Below the pieces are notes generated by a model that did no database searches, was not told where the DNA came from, and worked only from the letters and a program-made list of their open reading frames with translations. A stretch of DNA of 40,770 nt, taken from assembly GCF_000247995.1 (NCBI RefSeq), contig NZ_BAFE01000005.1, forward strand, positions 1 through 40,770, in the 5' to 3' direction. This DNA is from Mobilicoccus pelagius NBRC 104925 (GTDB taxonomy: Bacteria > Actinomycetota > Actinomycetes > Actinomycetales > Dermatophilaceae). Both the position numbers and the translations under genes were made by a program. This document shows positions 8,376-17,352 of this stretch, piece by piece; the first letter of the stretch is position 1, and every line of letters begins with the position of its first letter.

Positions 8376-9322
8376 GCACCGCAGCCCTCCCCGAGAGCTC
8401 CGACGGGATCGAGAACCCCGCCAGGTCCGGCACCGCCTCGACGCGTGACCGGGCGCCCCGCATGGGAGGCAACGACCGCAGCCGGGCCGTCGTCGACGTC
8501 GTTGCGCGTGTCGTCATGTACGCCGCGTTCGCCGTGGCGCTCGTGCCGCTCGTGTGGATCCTCGGCACCGTCCTCGTCCGCGGTGGCCACATGCTCCTCG
8601 ACATCGACTGGTGGACGCAGTCCCAGCTCGGCGTCACCGCCCGCCGCGCCGGGGGCGGCGCGGCGCACGCACTGCTCGGCAGCATCCTCCAAGCGTTCCT
8701 CACGGCCCTCATCGCCGTGCCCATCGCCGTCTTCACGGCGATCTACCTCGTCGAGTACGGCCGCGGGAAGTTCGCCCGCGCGGTGAGCTTCATGGTCGAC
8801 ATCCTCACCGGCATTCCCTCGATCGTCGCCGCGCTCGTCGTCTACGCCGTGTGGGTGGGGGTCTTCGGGTACCGCACCGCCGGTTTCGCCGTGTGTCTCG
8901 CCCTCGTCATCCTCATGATCCCCACGGTCGTGCGCTCCACCGAGGAGATGCTCAAGCTCGTCCCCAACGAGCTCCGCGAGGCCTCTTACGCCCTCGGCGT
9001 GCCCAAGTGGAAGACGATCGTCAAGATCGTGCTCCCCACGGCGTTCGGCGGCATCGTCACCGGCGTGCTCCTCGGCCTCGCCCGCATCATGGGCGAGACG
9101 GCGCCGCTCATCATCCTCGGCCCGTACACCAAGGGGTTCCACACCAACCTCATGGCGGGCAACATGGCGACCCTGCCCACGATGATCAACCAGGACCGCG
9201 TCGAGGCCCTCCAGCCCGCCGTCGACCGGGTCTGGGGCGCCTCCCTCACCCTCATCCTCCTCATCCTCGTCCTCAACCTGCTCGGCCGGGTCGTCGCCCG
9301 GTACAGCAAGGTCCGCAACTGA
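8372..9322 (+). CDS. pstA: Phosphate ABC permease PstA
   Basis: A 316-residue membrane partner of PstC. A polar N-terminal extension of about 40 residues is followed by a helix around 43-70, then 'LLGSILQAFLTALIAVPIAV', 'DILTGIPSIVAALVVYAVWV' and later helices. The EAA loop is 'REASYALGVPKWKTI' followed by 'VLLGLARIMGETAPL', which is typical of PstA. The ATG at 8372 overlaps the pstC stop, so the two permeases are translationally coupled and likely made 1:1. Confidence 0.95.
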   Translation: MSTAALPESSDGIENPARSGTASTRDRAPRMGGNDRSRAVVDVVARVVMYAAFAVALVPLVWILGTVLVRGGHMLLDIDWWTQSQLGVTARRAGGGAAHALLGSILQAFLTALIAVPIAVFTAIYLVEYGRGKFARAVSFMVDILTGIPSIVAALVVYAVWVGVFGYRTAGFAVCLALVILMIPTVVRSTEEMLKLVPNELREASYALGVPKWKTIVKIVLPTAFGGIVTGVLLGLARIMGETAPLIILGPYTKGFHTNLMAGNMATLPTMINQDRVEALQPAVDRVWGASLTLILLILVLNLLGRVVARYSKVRN

Positions 9323-9351
9323 CCGCCCCAGAAAGCGACGTGTAACGAGAC

Positions 9352-10128
9352 ATGGCCAAGCGCATCGACGTCGAGGACCTCGACATCTTCTACGGCACCT
9401 TCAAGGCCGTCGAAGGTGTGTCCATGAACATCGAGCCCCGTTCCGTCACCGCCTTCATCGGGCCGTCGGGCTGCGGTAAGTCCACGGTGCTCCGCACCCT
9501 CAACCGCATGCACGAGGTGATCCCCGGTGCCCGCGTGGAGGGCAATGTCCTCCTCGACGGCGAGGACCTCTACGGCAAGAACATGGACCCGGTGGCCGTG
9601 CGCCGCAACGTCGGCATGGTCTTCCAGCGGCCCAACCCGTTCCCGACGATGTCGATCTTCGACAACGTCGCCGCCGGTCTGCGTCTCAACGGCGTGAAGA
9701 ACCGCAAGGTCCTCGCCGAGACGGTCGAGAGGTCGCTCCGCGGCGCGAACCTGTGGAACGAGGTCAAGGACCGCCTCGACAAGCCCGGCGCCGGCCTCTC
9801 CGGTGGTCAGCAGCAGCGTCTCTGCATCGCCCGTGCGATCGCCGTGTCGCCCGAGGTGCTCCTCATGGACGAGCCGTGCTCGGCGCTCGACCCGATCTCC
9901 ACGCTCGCCGTGGAGGACCTCATCAACGAGATCAAGGAGCGGTACACGATCGTCATCGTCACCCACAACATGCAGCAGGCGGCGCGCGTCTCCGACCGCA
10001 CGGCGTTCTTCAACCTCGCCGCCACGGGCAAACCCGGCAAGCTCATCGAGATCGACGACACGCGCAAGATCTTCAACAACCCGTCGCAGAAGGCCACCGA
10101 GGACTACATCTCGGGCCGCTTCGGCTGA
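9352..10128 (+). CDS. pstB: Phosphate ABC ATPase PstB
   Basis: A 258-residue cytoplasmic ATPase that powers PstCA. Walker A is GPSGCGKST (residues 37-45), followed by the Q loop '[10 protein letters not shown]', the signature 'LSGGQQQR', Walker B '[13 protein letters not shown]' and the switch His in '[11 protein letters not shown]'. The '[13 protein letters not shown]' segment is characteristic of PstB. Twenty-nine bases separate it from pstA; the ribosome site is weak (AACGAGAC). A strong terminator follows 29 bases after the stop. Confidence 0.97.
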   Translation: MAKRIDVEDLDIFYGTFKAVEGVSMNIEPRSVTAFIGPSGCGKSTVLRTLNRMHEVIPGARVEGNVLLDGEDLYGKNMDPVAVRRNVGMVFQRPNPFPTMSIFDNVAAGLRLNGVKNRKVLAETVERSLRGANLWNEVKDRLDKPGAGLSGGQQQRLCIARAIAVSPEVLLMDEPCSALDPISTLAVEDLINEIKERYTIVIVTHNMQQAARVSDRTAFFNLAATGKPGKLIEIDDTRKIFNNPSQKATEDYISGRFG

Positions 10129-10157
10129 GCGATGCACGGGCACCCGCCCGGTACGCG

Positions 10158-10193
10158 AGGACCCGCCCACCCGATCCCGGGTGGGCGGGTCCT
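10158..10193 (+). terminator. Terminator of pstSCAB
   Basis: A perfect 15-bp stem (10158-10172 with 10179-10193) with a 6-nt loop lies 29 bases after the pstB stop. The run after the stem is GC-rich, as in most hairpins of this window. Confidence 0.75.
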
Positions 10194-10271
10194 GCGTTCC
10201 CCGTACGGTGCGCGGCGCCGCCCCCACTCGGGGACGCGGAGGGGGCCTGCCGCGGCCACCCGATCGTCTCG

Positions 10272-10293
10272 GGCAGGTGAACAGTGGGTGACG
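10272..10293 (-). promoter_or_regulatory. PHO-like repeat, minus orientation
   Basis: Read on the minus strand, CGTCACCCACT is followed directly by GTTCACCTGCC: two PHO-type units with the correct 11-bp period. It sits between the pstB terminator and the small Cys/His gene, whose ATG is about 100 bp away on the plus strand; no minus-strand gene is nearby. It may be a fourth regulator-binding position or a chance match. Confidence 0.4.
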
Positions 10294-10341
10294 GGCGACG
10301 ACGCGGCTGTCGTCACGGCCGGGGCTGTGTCAGGCTGTGGT

Positions 10342-10360
10342 CGGCCGTCCTGGACGGCCG
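10342..10360 (+). repeat. 9-bp inverted repeat in the leader of the small Cys/His gene
   Basis: CGGCCGTCC and GGACGGCCG flank a single T, making a near-perfect palindrome 36 bases before the ATG at 10396. It could be an operator or a leader hairpin. Confidence 0.45.
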
Positions 10361-10395
10361 CTTCGATGTCGGTGGTCTGGAGAGGGTCGGTCGCG

Positions 10396-10605
10396 ATGTT
10401 CGCGTTGTCCAAGCGTCGGAACCGTACGGCGGAGGTCGTCTCCGAGCCGGTCTCTCGCATCGTCGAGGTCGGGTCCTTCGCACACGGTCACTGCGGCGAC
10501 TGCGACTGGCAGGGGCCGGGGCGCCGTGCCCGTTCCATGGCCGAGGCCGACGCCCGCTCCCACGCCGCGTACTGCGAGGCGACCCCGCACCGGCTGCCCG
10601 CCTGA
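10396..10605 (+). CDS. Small Cys/His protein, zinc-ribbon-like
   Basis: A 69-residue protein with 'HGHCGDCDWQGPGRRAR' followed by 'EADARSHAAYC'. The spacing C-x2-C then H-x3-C could hold one metal ion, as in small zinc ribbons; the 'CDWxGPGRRAR' core resembles short actinobacterial hypothetical proteins as I remember them. Longer in-frame starts exist upstream, but ATG 10396 is chosen because GGAGAGG (10379-10385) lies ten bases before it. It stands alone after the pst operon, downstream of a PHO-like repeat and a palindrome. Its function is unknown; metal binding is inferred from the residues only. Confidence 0.65.
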   Translation: MFALSKRRNRTAEVVSEPVSRIVEVGSFAHGHCGDCDWQGPGRRARSMAEADARSHAAYCEATPHRLPA

Positions 10606-11076
10606 GGTCTCTCCGCGTCGACGGTCCGGACCCACGCGCCGACCTCTCTCCGGGCCGTCCGCCCCTCTATCAGGCAGGACGCGTTCACCGCTCGATCGCC
10701 GCCACGTCGTCCTGCGACGGTGCCGCCGGGCCGGTGTCGGCAGGGCCCGATGAGCGGGCACTCCTCGCCGTGCGGAGACGGTGGCGATCGCCGCGGTGGG
10801 CATGCCGGCGAGCAGCGTCCGCCGGGCCTCGCGTCGGCTGTGGTGGCTCTCGAAGAGGCGTCCGCCGTGCGTGCCGGGGCCCGTGGGATCCCGTCGGCCG
10901 GGGGTGAGGGTGTGTGTGCCGGACCGGGAGCGCCTCTCGGCGCGGGGCCGCTCGAAGCGGCTTATGTTGGAGCCCGGGGCTGCCGCGGCCCGGCACACAC
11001 GAGGTGACAACGTAGCAGAGGGGCGTTCTTGTTCCCACCCGGGCACGTCAGTGGCTGCGTGCGCCGCGTGGTGGTG
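10606..11076. other. 471-bp stretch without a convincing gene
   Basis: No reading frame here has a recognisable family or a good ribosome site. The best candidate is a minus-strand frame starting near 10996 (reading '...GSNISRFERPRAERRS' early on), whose third codon positions are fairly GC-rich, but it is very basic and unmatched. A -10-like TATGTT sits near 10962 on the plus strand. A small RNA or a short unannotated gene cannot be excluded. Confidence 0.35.
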
Positions 11077-12006
11077 TCAGGGACGGTGCCGTTCGACGGC
11101 GAGGACGGCGGGGCGGTGGCCGGTGCCGACGTGGAGGACGACGAGTTCGCCCTTGTCGAGGTTGTCGCGGTCGAGCGCCTCGAGCACGCGCTTGATCTCG
11201 CGACCGGGGGCCCGGTAGCGGCGGGTGATCTCGGCGAGCAGGGGGCGCAGCACGGGCCCGTGGCTGCCGAGGAGGACGGGGTCGTCCCCGTCGAGGGCGT
11301 CGGTGACGACGCCGGGCAGCGCGTCGGGGTCGGCCTCGAACCCCTCCTCGGAGAGCTCGGGGCGCCAGGACACCTCGACGGTGTCGCCGACGGTGGCGAG
11401 GTAGGGCTTGACGGTGTCGGCGCAGCGGACGGAGGGGGAGCTCACGATGTGGGAGAACCCGTAGGCCGACAGGAGCGGGGCGAGGGCGCTCGCGCGCTTC
11501 TCCCCGCGCTTGTCGAGGGGACGGAGGCGGTCCTCGTCGCCCGTGTACTTCTTGCGGGCGACGGCGTGGGCGTGCCGCACGATGCCGACGGTGCGGGTGG
11601 CGAGCGGCGCCCCGGTGAGGGCGCGTAGTTGTTCGAGATCGCGCGGGTAGGTTGCGAGCCGCCTGGCCACGGCGGGCGTCACCCAACGGGTCTCGTCGAT
11701 CTCGTTCTCGAGGACACCGTCGCCGGAGACGACCTCGGCGGCCCAATACCGCACCTCCTTGCGGCTGCGGGAGCCGGGGAGGGGGTAGACGCTCACGGGC
11801 AGTGGGCGGCCGAGACGGACGCGCAGCCCGGCCTCCTCGAGGGTCTCGCGGACGGCGGTCGTGGGCCACTCCTCGCCCGGGTCGAGCTTGCCCTTGGGCC
11901 ACGACCAGTCGCGGTGGTGTGGGCGGTGGACGAGGAGGACCTCGAGACGCTCCCCACGGCGGCGCCACGGGAGGGTGCCGGCCGCGCGGACCCGCGACTC
12001 ACCCAC
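11077..12006 (-). CDS. mutT1: Nudix plus histidine phosphatase, MutT1-like
   Basis: A 309-residue two-domain protein. Residues 1-135 are a Nudix hydrolase with an exact Nudix box: G39-x5-E45 and REtLEEaGL at 53-61. Residues 140-309 are a histidine phosphatase with catalytic 'VRHAHAV' (H145) and the later 'LGSHGPVL'. In mycobacterial MutT1 this pairing hydrolyses 8-oxo-(d)GTP and diadenosine polyphosphates, cleaning the nucleotide pool. The start is GTG at 12006, overlapping the ppk stop by 8 bases, which keeps it translationally coupled to ppk. The same ppk-mutT1 order occurs in M. tuberculosis (Rv2984-Rv2985). Both domains have their catalytic residues. Confidence 0.88.
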   Translation of the reverse strand: MGESRVRAAGTLPWRRRGERLEVLLVHRPHHRDWSWPKGKLDPGEEWPTTAVRETLEEAGLRVRLGRPLPVSVYPLPGSRSRKEVRYWAAEVVSGDGVLENEIDETRWVTPAVARRLATYPRDLEQLRALTGAPLATRTVGIVRHAHAVARKKYTGDEDRLRPLDKRGEKRASALAPLLSAYGFSHIVSSPSVRCADTVKPYLATVGDTVEVSWRPELSEEGFEADPDALPGVVTDALDGDDPVLLGSHGPVLRPLLAEITRRYRAPGREIKRVLEALDRDNLDKGELVVLHVGTGHRPAVLAVERHRP

Positions 12007-14242
12007 GGCGGCCCCGCCGCTTGGCGGCGTGCTCGTCGATGAGGACGCTCTGGAGGTCGAGGAGCGGCGCATCGTCCTCGCTGCGGTGGAACCGGGTCCA
12101 GCGTCCGTCGCCGGCGAGGTGCCAGCTCGAGTGGTCGTCGCTCATGCCGCGTTCGAGGATGCTGACGAGCTCCTGGATGTGGTCCCGGTCGGTGATGCGG
12201 ACGAGGGCCTCGACGCGGCGGTCGAGGTTGCGGTGCATCATGTCGGCGCTGCCGATGTAGACGGCGTCCTTGCCGTGCGGGCCGAAGACGAAGATGCGCG
12301 AGTGCTCGAGGAACCGGCCGAGGATCGAGCGGACGCGGATGTTCTCCGAGAGCCCCTCGATGCCGGGGCGGAGGGCGCAGATGCCGCGGACGAGAACGTC
12401 GACCCGCACTCCCGCCTGGGACGCGCGGTAGAGGCTGTCGATGATCTGTTCGTCGACGATGGAGTTGACCTTGATGCCGACGTAGGCGTCCTGCCCCTCG
12501 CGGGCGCGTTCGATCTGCTCGTCGATGCGGGAGATGAGGCCGGAGCGGATCGAGGCGGGCGCGACGAGGAGGCGGGAGAACTTGCTGCGCGGGGCCCAGC
12601 CGGAGAGCTGGTTGAACAGCTTGGTGAGGTCCTCGCCGACCTGGGGGTCGCACGTGAACAGGCCGAAGTCCTCGTAGAGGCGGGCCGTCTTGGGGTGGTA
12701 GTTGCCGGTGCCGACGTGGCAGTACCGCCGCAGCCCGCCCGGTTCGTCACGGATGACGAGGGACAGCTTGCAGTGGGTCTTGAGGCCGACGACGCCGTAG
12801 ACGACATGGACGCCGGCGTGCTCGAGCTTGCGGGCCCAGTCGATGTTGTTCTGCTCGTCGAAGCGGGCCTTGATCTCGACGACGGCGAGGACCTGTTTGC
12901 CGGCCTCGGCGGCGGCGATGAGGGCGTCGATGATCGGGGAGTCGCCGCTCGTGCGGTAGAGGGTCTGCTTGATCGCGACGACGCGGGGGTCGGCCGCGGC
13001 CTGCTCGATGAACGCCTGCACCGACGTGGAGAACGAGTCGTAGGGGTGCTGGACGAGGATGTTCTTGCGGCGGATGGCCGCGAACATGTCGGCCGCCTTG
13101 GCGGACTCGTGCCGGTTGATGTCCCGGTGGGTGCGCGGCACGAACGGCGGGTACTTGAGCTCGGTGCGGTCGAGGTCGGCGATCGTGCCGAGGCATCGCA
13201 GGTCGAGCGGCGTGGGGAGGCGGAAGACCTCGCGGGAGGTGACGCCGAGTTCGCGGGCGAGGAGTTCGAGGACGTGGTCGTCCATGCCCTCCTCGATCTC
13301 GAGGCGGACGGCGGGGCCGAAGCGGCGGCGGGTGAGTTCCTTCTCGAGAGCGGCGAGGAGGTTCTCGGCGTCGTCCTCCTCGACCTCGAGGTCCTCGTTG
13401 CGGGTGATGCGGAACGTGAAGTGCTCGCGGACGATCATGCCCGGGAAGAGCTCCTGCAGGTGGGCCGCGATGATCTCCTCGACCGGCACGAACCGGGCCG
13501 AGTAGAGGTCGTCGTCGCCGTCCTCGGAGGGGATCTGCACGAGGCGCGGGAGGAGCGGCGGCACCTTGACGCGGGCGAAGTGCTCGGTGCCCGTCTTGCG
13601 GTTCTCGAGGACGACGGCGAGGTTGAGCGAGAGGCCCGAGATGTAGGGGAACGGGTGGGCCGGGTCGACGGCGAGGGGCGTGAGCACGGGGAAGACCTGC
13701 TCGGCGAACCACTCGTCGAGGTGTCGTCGCTCGTCGTCGGTGAGGTCGTTCCACCCGACGAGGAGGACGTCCTCCTCCGCGAGGGCCGGGAGCACCTGCT
13801 CCTGGAAGATGCGGGCGTGGTTCGCCATCAGGCGCTGCGCGGTCGACATGATGCGGTCGAGGAGCTCGCGCGGCTCGAGGCCGGAGGTGGAGCGGACGGC
13901 GAGGCCGGTGGCGATGCGGCGCTTGAGGCCGGCGACGCGGACCATGAAGAACTCGTCGAGGTTGCTCGCGAAGATCGAGAGGAACCGGGCGCGTTCGAGT
14001 AGGTACATGTCGGGGTCGGCCGCGAGCTGGAGCACGCGCTCGTTGAACTGGAGCCAGGAGATCTCCCGGTCGAGGAACCGGTCGGTGGGGAGGTCGTCGC
14101 GGTCGGCGGGGAGGAAACGTCCGTTGGCGGCGCGGGGGCGTACCCCGGCGGCGGAGGTCGTCTCGCCGGTGATGGTGTTCGCCGGGCCCGTGTTCTCCTG
14201 GGTCGTGTCGGCGGAGGTGGCGTCGTCGCTCGTGGCCGTCAT
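11999..14242 (-). CDS. ppk: Polyphosphate kinase PPK1
   Basis: A 747-residue enzyme that reversibly transfers the ATP gamma-phosphate onto polyphosphate chains. After a 40-residue low-complexity start come the N domain ('[18 protein letters not shown]'), the head domain, and two phospholipase-D-like catalytic domains. The autophosphorylated histidine is H490 in 'GLKTHCKL'; the second catalytic His is H670 in '[12 protein letters not shown]'. '[15 protein letters not shown]' is the usual ATP-site segment. The ATG at 14242 is preferred to the GTG six bases upstream because CACCAT lies exactly six bases before it, the leaderless spacing seen elsewhere here. No PHO box was found in front. mutT1 follows in the same transcript. 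Confidence 0.96.
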   Translation of the reverse strand: MTATSDDATSADTTQENTGPANTITGETTSAAGVRPRAANGRFLPADRDDLPTDRFLDREISWLQFNERVLQLAADPDMYLLERARFLSIFASNLDEFFMVRVAGLKRRIATGLAVRSTSGLEPRELLDRIMSTAQRLMANHARIFQEQVLPALAEEDVLLVGWNDLTDDERRHLDEWFAEQVFPVLTPLAVDPAHPFPYISGLSLNLAVVLENRKTGTEHFARVKVPPLLPRLVQIPSEDGDDDLYSARFVPVEEIIAAHLQELFPGMIVREHFTFRITRNEDLEVEEDDAENLLAALEKELTRRRFGPAVRLEIEEGMDDHVLELLARELGVTSREVFRLPTPLDLRCLGTIADLDRTELKYPPFVPRTHRDINRHESAKAADMFAAIRRKNILVQHPYDSFSTSVQAFIEQAAADPRVVAIKQTLYRTSGDSPIIDALIAAAEAGKQVLAVVEIKARFDEQNNIDWARKLEHAGVHVVYGVVGLKTHCKLSLVIRDEPGGLRRYCHVGTGNYHPKTARLYEDFGLFTCDPQVGEDLTKLFNQLSGWAPRSKFSRLLVAPASIRSGLISRIDEQIERAREGQDAYVGIKVNSIVDEQIIDSLYRASQAGVRVDVLVRGICALRPGIEGLSENIRVRSILGRFLEHSRIFVFGPHGKDAVYIGSADMMHRNLDRRVEALVRITDRDHIQELVSILERGMSDDHSSWHLAGDGRWTRFHRSEDDAPLLDLQSVLIDEHAAKRRGRRG

Positions 14243-14248
14243 GGGCAC

Positions 14249-14254
14249 ATGGTG
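14249..14254 (-). promoter_or_regulatory. Candidate leaderless -10 for ppk (CACCAT)
   Basis: On the minus strand CACCAT-N6-ATG(14242) repeats the six-base spacing of the leaderless genes, with C in place of the first T. No ribosome site is present, which supports a leaderless message. Confidence 0.35.
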
Positions 14255-14335
14255 CCACGCGCGCCGGTGCCGGCCGTCGCGTGCCCGGGTGCGGTCGACG
14301 CTCCGTGGTGGGGTCCGTGGCCGCTGGCCGCGACG

Positions 14336-14364
14336 GCGCCCGGGGCGTGGCTCACCCCGGGCGC
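14336..14364 (-). terminator. Terminator of glnR-mshD
   Basis: GCGCCCGGGG (14336-14345) pairs perfectly with CCCCGGGCGC (14355-14364) around a 9-nt loop, 12 bases after the mshD stop and before ppk. Confidence 0.55.
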
Positions 14365-14376
14365 GGTGCCGTGGTG

Positions 14377-15276
14377 TCAGGCGCCGTACTGGACGTCGAG
14401 GGAGATCCGCTCGAACCCGAGGCGGCCGTACGTGGCGAGGGCGGCGGTGTTGTCGCCGTCGACGTAGAGGGTGACGCGGGGGAGGCCCTGCCGGGCGAGG
14501 TGACGCAGGCCGAGGAGGGTGGCCGCCTTACCGAGCCCGAGACCCTGGCGGTCGGGGTCGACGCCGACGACGTAGACCTCGCCCTCGTCGTCCTCGGTCT
14601 TCGTCCAGTGGAAAGCGACGAGCCGGGAGTCGGGGTCCTCGACGAGGAACAACCCGGCGGGGTCGAACCACGGCTCGGCGGCGCGGGCGCGGACGTCGTC
14701 GGCGGTGACGCGGCCCTGCTCGGGGTGGGTGGCGAAGGCGCGACCGTTGAGGGCGACCCAGGCGTCGACGTCGTCGAAGGTGAAGGTGCGGGCGCGGTAA
14801 CCCTCGGGGAGGTCGACGGTGGCGTCGGCGAGGCCCTCGAGCGGGCGTGCCATGCGGAGGAGCTCACGGACCACGTGGAGCCCGGTGTCGCGTGCCCACG
14901 CCTGCGCGGCGGGGAGGTTGCCGTGCGCCCACACGCGGGCGTCGGGGACGAGGGCGGTGACCGCCTCCCAGAGTCGTGTCCCGTGACCCTGCCGGCGGAG
15001 ATCGGGGTCGACGACGATCTCGACGCCGGCCTCGGGATCGGTGTGGTCGAGGTGGGCGTAGCCGACGACCCGCCCGTCCGGCGTCTCGGCGACGAGGTGC
15101 CGGTGTGCACCGGCGGGGGCACCGAGGTGGAGGAACGTCTGCTCGGAGAGGGCGTCGACGCCGTCGACCTCGGCGGCCCTGCGGGCGAGGCGGCGGACGT
15201 CCTCGTCGCGGTCGCCGGTGAGCGTCGTGGCCTTGTGGACGGAGGCGGTGGTGCGGGGGGTGTCGGGATCGGTCAT
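14377..15276 (-). CDS. mshD: Mycothiol synthase MshD
   Basis: A 299-residue protein with two tandem GNAT domains. It transfers acetyl from acetyl-CoA to Cys-GlcN-Ins in the last step of mycothiol synthesis. The first domain contains '[18 protein letters not shown]' and the second '[19 protein letters not shown]' with '[19 protein letters not shown]', both acetyl-CoA binding signatures (RRQGHG and RQGLGLG). The ATG at 15276 has GAGGAG seven bases upstream and overlaps the glnR stop (ATGA). The glnR-mshD order is that of M. tuberculosis Rv0818-Rv0819. mshA is 9 kb away on the other strand. Confidence 0.93.
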   Translation of the reverse strand: MTDPDTPRTTASVHKATTLTGDRDEDVRRLARRAAEVDGVDALSEQTFLHLGAPAGAHRHLVAETPDGRVVGYAHLDHTDPEAGVEIVVDPDLRRQGHGTRLWEAVTALVPDARVWAHGNLPAAQAWARDTGLHVVRELLRMARPLEGLADATVDLPEGYRARTFTFDDVDAWVALNGRAFATHPEQGRVTADDVRARAAEPWFDPAGLFLVEDPDSRLVAFHWTKTEDDEGEVYVVGVDPDRQGLGLGKAATLLGLRHLARQGLPRVTLYVDGDNTAALATYGRLGFERISLDVQYGA

Positions 15277-15962
15277 GGGGTGCTCCTCGCGGGGTTCTGG
15301 TAGCGGTATCCGACGCCGCGCACGGTGCCGATGAGGCCCTCGTGTTCCGGCCCGAGCTTGGCGCGCAGACGCCGGACGTGGACGTCGACGGTGCGGGTGC
15401 CGCCGTAGTAGTCGTACCCCCACACGTCCTCGAGGATCTGCGCGCGGGTGAACACGTGCCCCGGCGAGGAGGTGAGGTGCTTGAGGAGTTCGAACTCCTT
15501 GTAGGTGAGGTCGAGGGGGACGCCGTCGACGCGGGCGGTGTACCCCGACTCGTCGACGACGAGTCCTCCGGCGGCGGGTTCCCGGGCGGTGGGGGCGCTC
15601 GCGGCGTCGTCGTCGGGCGCGAGGCGGCGGGCGGCGGTGAGGCGGAGGCGGGCGTCGATCTCCGTGGGGCCTGCGCTCTGGAGGACGACGTCGGCGAGCC
15701 GCCACTCGGGCGTGAGGGCGGCGAGTCCTCCCTCGGTGACGACGGCGACGACCGGCAGGTCCGGGAGGGCGATCGCGACGCGCCGGCACGTCGCGCGGGC
15801 CCCGACGAGGTCGGTGACGGCGTCGACGAGGACGACCACGTCCGCCACGACGGAGGCGAGGTCACCGACGTCGGCGACGACTCGGATCGGGTGGGGCAGC
15901 AGCGTGAGCGCCGGAAGAACCTCCTCCAGCGTTCGACGCGACAGCAGCACCACCGGGGTCAT
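15273..15962 (-). CDS. glnR: GlnR-type orphan response regulator
   Basis: A 229-residue OmpR-family regulator. The N-terminal receiver-like domain keeps one acidic residue at the phospho-site position (D47 in 'VVVLVDAVTDL') but lacks the usual N-terminal acidic pair, and contains the GlnR-typical 'VTEGGLAALTPEW' and 'AGPTEIDARLRL'. The C-terminal winged helix reads 'LTYKEFELLKHL', 'VFTRAQILEDVWGYDYYGGTRTV' and 'DVHVRRLRAKLGPEH', ending 'GTVRGVGYRYQ'. GlnR controls nitrogen assimilation genes in actinobacteria. The ATG at 15962 is set by TACAGT exactly six bases upstream. A 20-bp palindrome covers its -35 region. No partner kinase is nearby, as expected for this orphan. Confidence 0.9.
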   Translation of the reverse strand: MTPVVLLSRRTLEEVLPALTLLPHPIRVVADVGDLASVVADVVVLVDAVTDLVGARATCRRVAIALPDLPVVAVVTEGGLAALTPEWRLADVVLQSAGPTEIDARLRLTAARRLAPDDDAASAPTAREPAAGGLVVDESGYTARVDGVPLDLTYKEFELLKHLTSSPGHVFTRAQILEDVWGYDYYGGTRTVDVHVRRLRAKLGPEHEGLIGTVRGVGYRYQNPARSTP

Positions 15963-15968
15963 GACGTC

Positions 15969-15974
15969 ACTGTA
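15969..15974 (-). promoter_or_regulatory. Leaderless promoter -10 of glnR (TACAGT)
   Basis: On the minus strand TACAGT-N6-ATG. No ribosome site precedes the ATG, so the transcript probably starts at the A of the start codon. Confidence 0.6.
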
Positions 15975-15985
15975 CGGGGACGGGG

Positions 15986-16005
15986 TCGTCGCTCCGGAGC
16001 GACGA
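15986..16005. promoter_or_regulatory. 20-bp perfect palindrome over the glnR -35 region
   Basis: TCGTCGCTCCGGAGCGACGA is a perfect inverted repeat. Relative to the leaderless glnR start it spans about -24 to -43, so a protein bound here would cover the -35 region. The sequence is unlike the known GlnR box, suggesting another regulator. Confidence 0.55.
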
Positions 16006-16208
16006 GGAGCGAGCCCACCCGGTGCCGGCGGCGGGGTCGACGCAGGACCCGCGGCTCGTGCTGCCGGGCCCCGAGCCGGCGGCCGGTGTCCGCCCCACGC
16101 CCCGTCCGGCACCCGCCCGTCGCCCGTCCCGCCACCCGTCCGGCATTCGGCCGTCGGTGAGGCACGCCCGGTTGGCGGGCGGCGCGTCCGGCCTGAGAAG
16201 GTGGCCGG

Positions 16209-16457
16209 GTGACCGTCATGCTTCGCTACTGGGCCGCCGCCGCGGCCGCGACGGGTGTCGACGTCGAGGAGGCGGCGCCCGGCGCCGTCGCGTCCGTCCT
16301 CGCCGACGCCGTCCTGCGGCATCCCGACCTCGCCCGCATCCTGGACGTCGCCTCCGTCCTCCTCGACGGGGTGCCGGTGCGTGCCGGGGCGCGTGAGGAG
16401 ACCCGGGCCGAGGGCGGGTCCACCCTCGAGGTCCTCCCGCCGTTCGCCGGCGGCTGA
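16209..16457 (+). CDS. MoaD/ThiS-family sulfur carrier
   Basis: An 82-residue beta-grasp protein ending in the diagnostic Gly-Gly ('LEVLPPFAGG'), the tail that is adenylated and thiocarboxylated in MoaD, ThiS and CysO. The 'TLEVLPPFAGG' ending is closest to MoaD-type carriers, but no molybdopterin or thiamine genes lie nearby, so the exact pathway is unknown. The start is GTG at 16209 with GAGAAGG upstream. It is divergent from glnR (246 bp apart) and 12 bases ahead of a membrane protein gene, with which it likely forms an operon. Confidence 0.8.
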   Translation: MTVMLRYWAAAAAATGVDVEEAAPGAVASVLADAVLRHPDLARILDVASVLLDGVPVRAGAREETRAEGGSTLEVLPPFAGG

Positions 16458-16469
16458 GAGGATGGCCCC

Positions 16470-17300
16470 GTGAACGACGCCCGATCCGCGACTGCGCCCA
16501 CCGGGACCACCCGGCCTCGGCCGCCGAAGCGACCCTGGCGCCCCGCGGTCTCGCTCGTCGCGTTCGTCGTCGCGGCCGTCATCGGGGTCGTCGCCCACCT
16601 GGGTTCGCCCGAGTGGACCGTCGCGGCGCTCGCCGTACCGATGGTGTGCCTCGCGATGGGTTGGGTGCCGCTGCTGCGCCTGCCGAGTCCTCGCGGCACG
16701 ACGATCGTGCAGCTCGTCGCCGTCGTCCTCCTCCTCGGCCCGGCGGCGCTCGCGCCCCGGACGACCCTCGAACTCCTCCCCGGTGCGGTGGCCCTCGCGA
16801 TGATCGCCGCGTTCATGCACCAGCTCGCGCGACGCGACGCCCGGCCCCGCCTCGTCGAGTCGGTCTCGGCGGTCGTCGCCGGTGTCGCGCTCCTCGGTTC
16901 GGGCGTGTGCCTCGTGCCCCTCGTCGTCGACCCACGCGGACGCGACGCCATCGTCGCCGTCATGGCCGCGACCGCACTCGCGACCCTCGCCGACGTCGGC
17001 CTCGGTCGCCGCCCGCGGGGCGTCATCGCCGCGTCGTGCGCCGTCGCGTCCCTCGTCCTCGGCGCGCTCGCCGCGGTCGTCGCCCACGAGGTGACCGGCT
17101 CCTCGGCACTGCCCGTCGTCGCCCTCGTCGTCGCCGGGGCCCTCGCCGGCGGGGTGAGCTACGCACTCCGCCAGATCCAGTCCGTCCTGCCCTCCCTGTG
17201 GGGACGCCGCGCCCAGATCGCCTCCGCCTCCGGCTCGGTCCTCACCACGGGGGTCGTCGCCTACGCGCTCGCGATGGTCGTGGGCGTCGTCCCCTTCTGA
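16470..17300 (+). CDS. Multi-pass membrane protein, function unknown
   Basis: A 276-residue integral membrane protein with roughly eight hydrophobic segments, starting at about residue 27 ('SLVAFVVAAVIGVVAHLG') and ending at the C-terminus ('VVAYALAMVVGVVPF'). The first 25 residues are polar and basic and likely cytoplasmic. There are no catalytic motifs I recognise; the general look is of an actinobacterial permease-like protein found near glnR and mshD. The start is GTG 16470 with GAGAGGA (16456-16462) upstream, 12 bases after the MoaD-like stop. Confidence 0.75.
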   Translation: MNDARSATAPTGTTRPRPPKRPWRPAVSLVAFVVAAVIGVVAHLGSPEWTVAALAVPMVCLAMGWVPLLRLPSPRGTTIVQLVAVVLLLGPAALAPRTTLELLPGAVALAMIAAFMHQLARRDARPRLVESVSAVVAGVALLGSGVCLVPLVVDPRGRDAIVAVMAATALATLADVGLGRRPRGVIAASCAVASLVLGALAAVVAHEVTGSSALPVVALVVAGALAGGVSYALRQIQSVLPSLWGRRAQIASASGSVLTTGVVAYALAMVVGVVPF

Positions 17301-17352
17301 CGGTCCGCCCCGGCCGCCCCCACAGACTCGCTCCACCCGAAAGGATCCCCGC

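Noticed and set aside
10685-11038. Minus-strand open frame between the small Cys/His gene and mutT1
   Set aside because: It is very rich in Arg, His and Pro with no family resemblance and no ribosome site. It is kept only as part of an unexplained stretch.
14243-14376. PHO box in front of ppk
   Set aside because: The region between mshD and ppk was read on both strands and contains no GTTCACC-like repeats.
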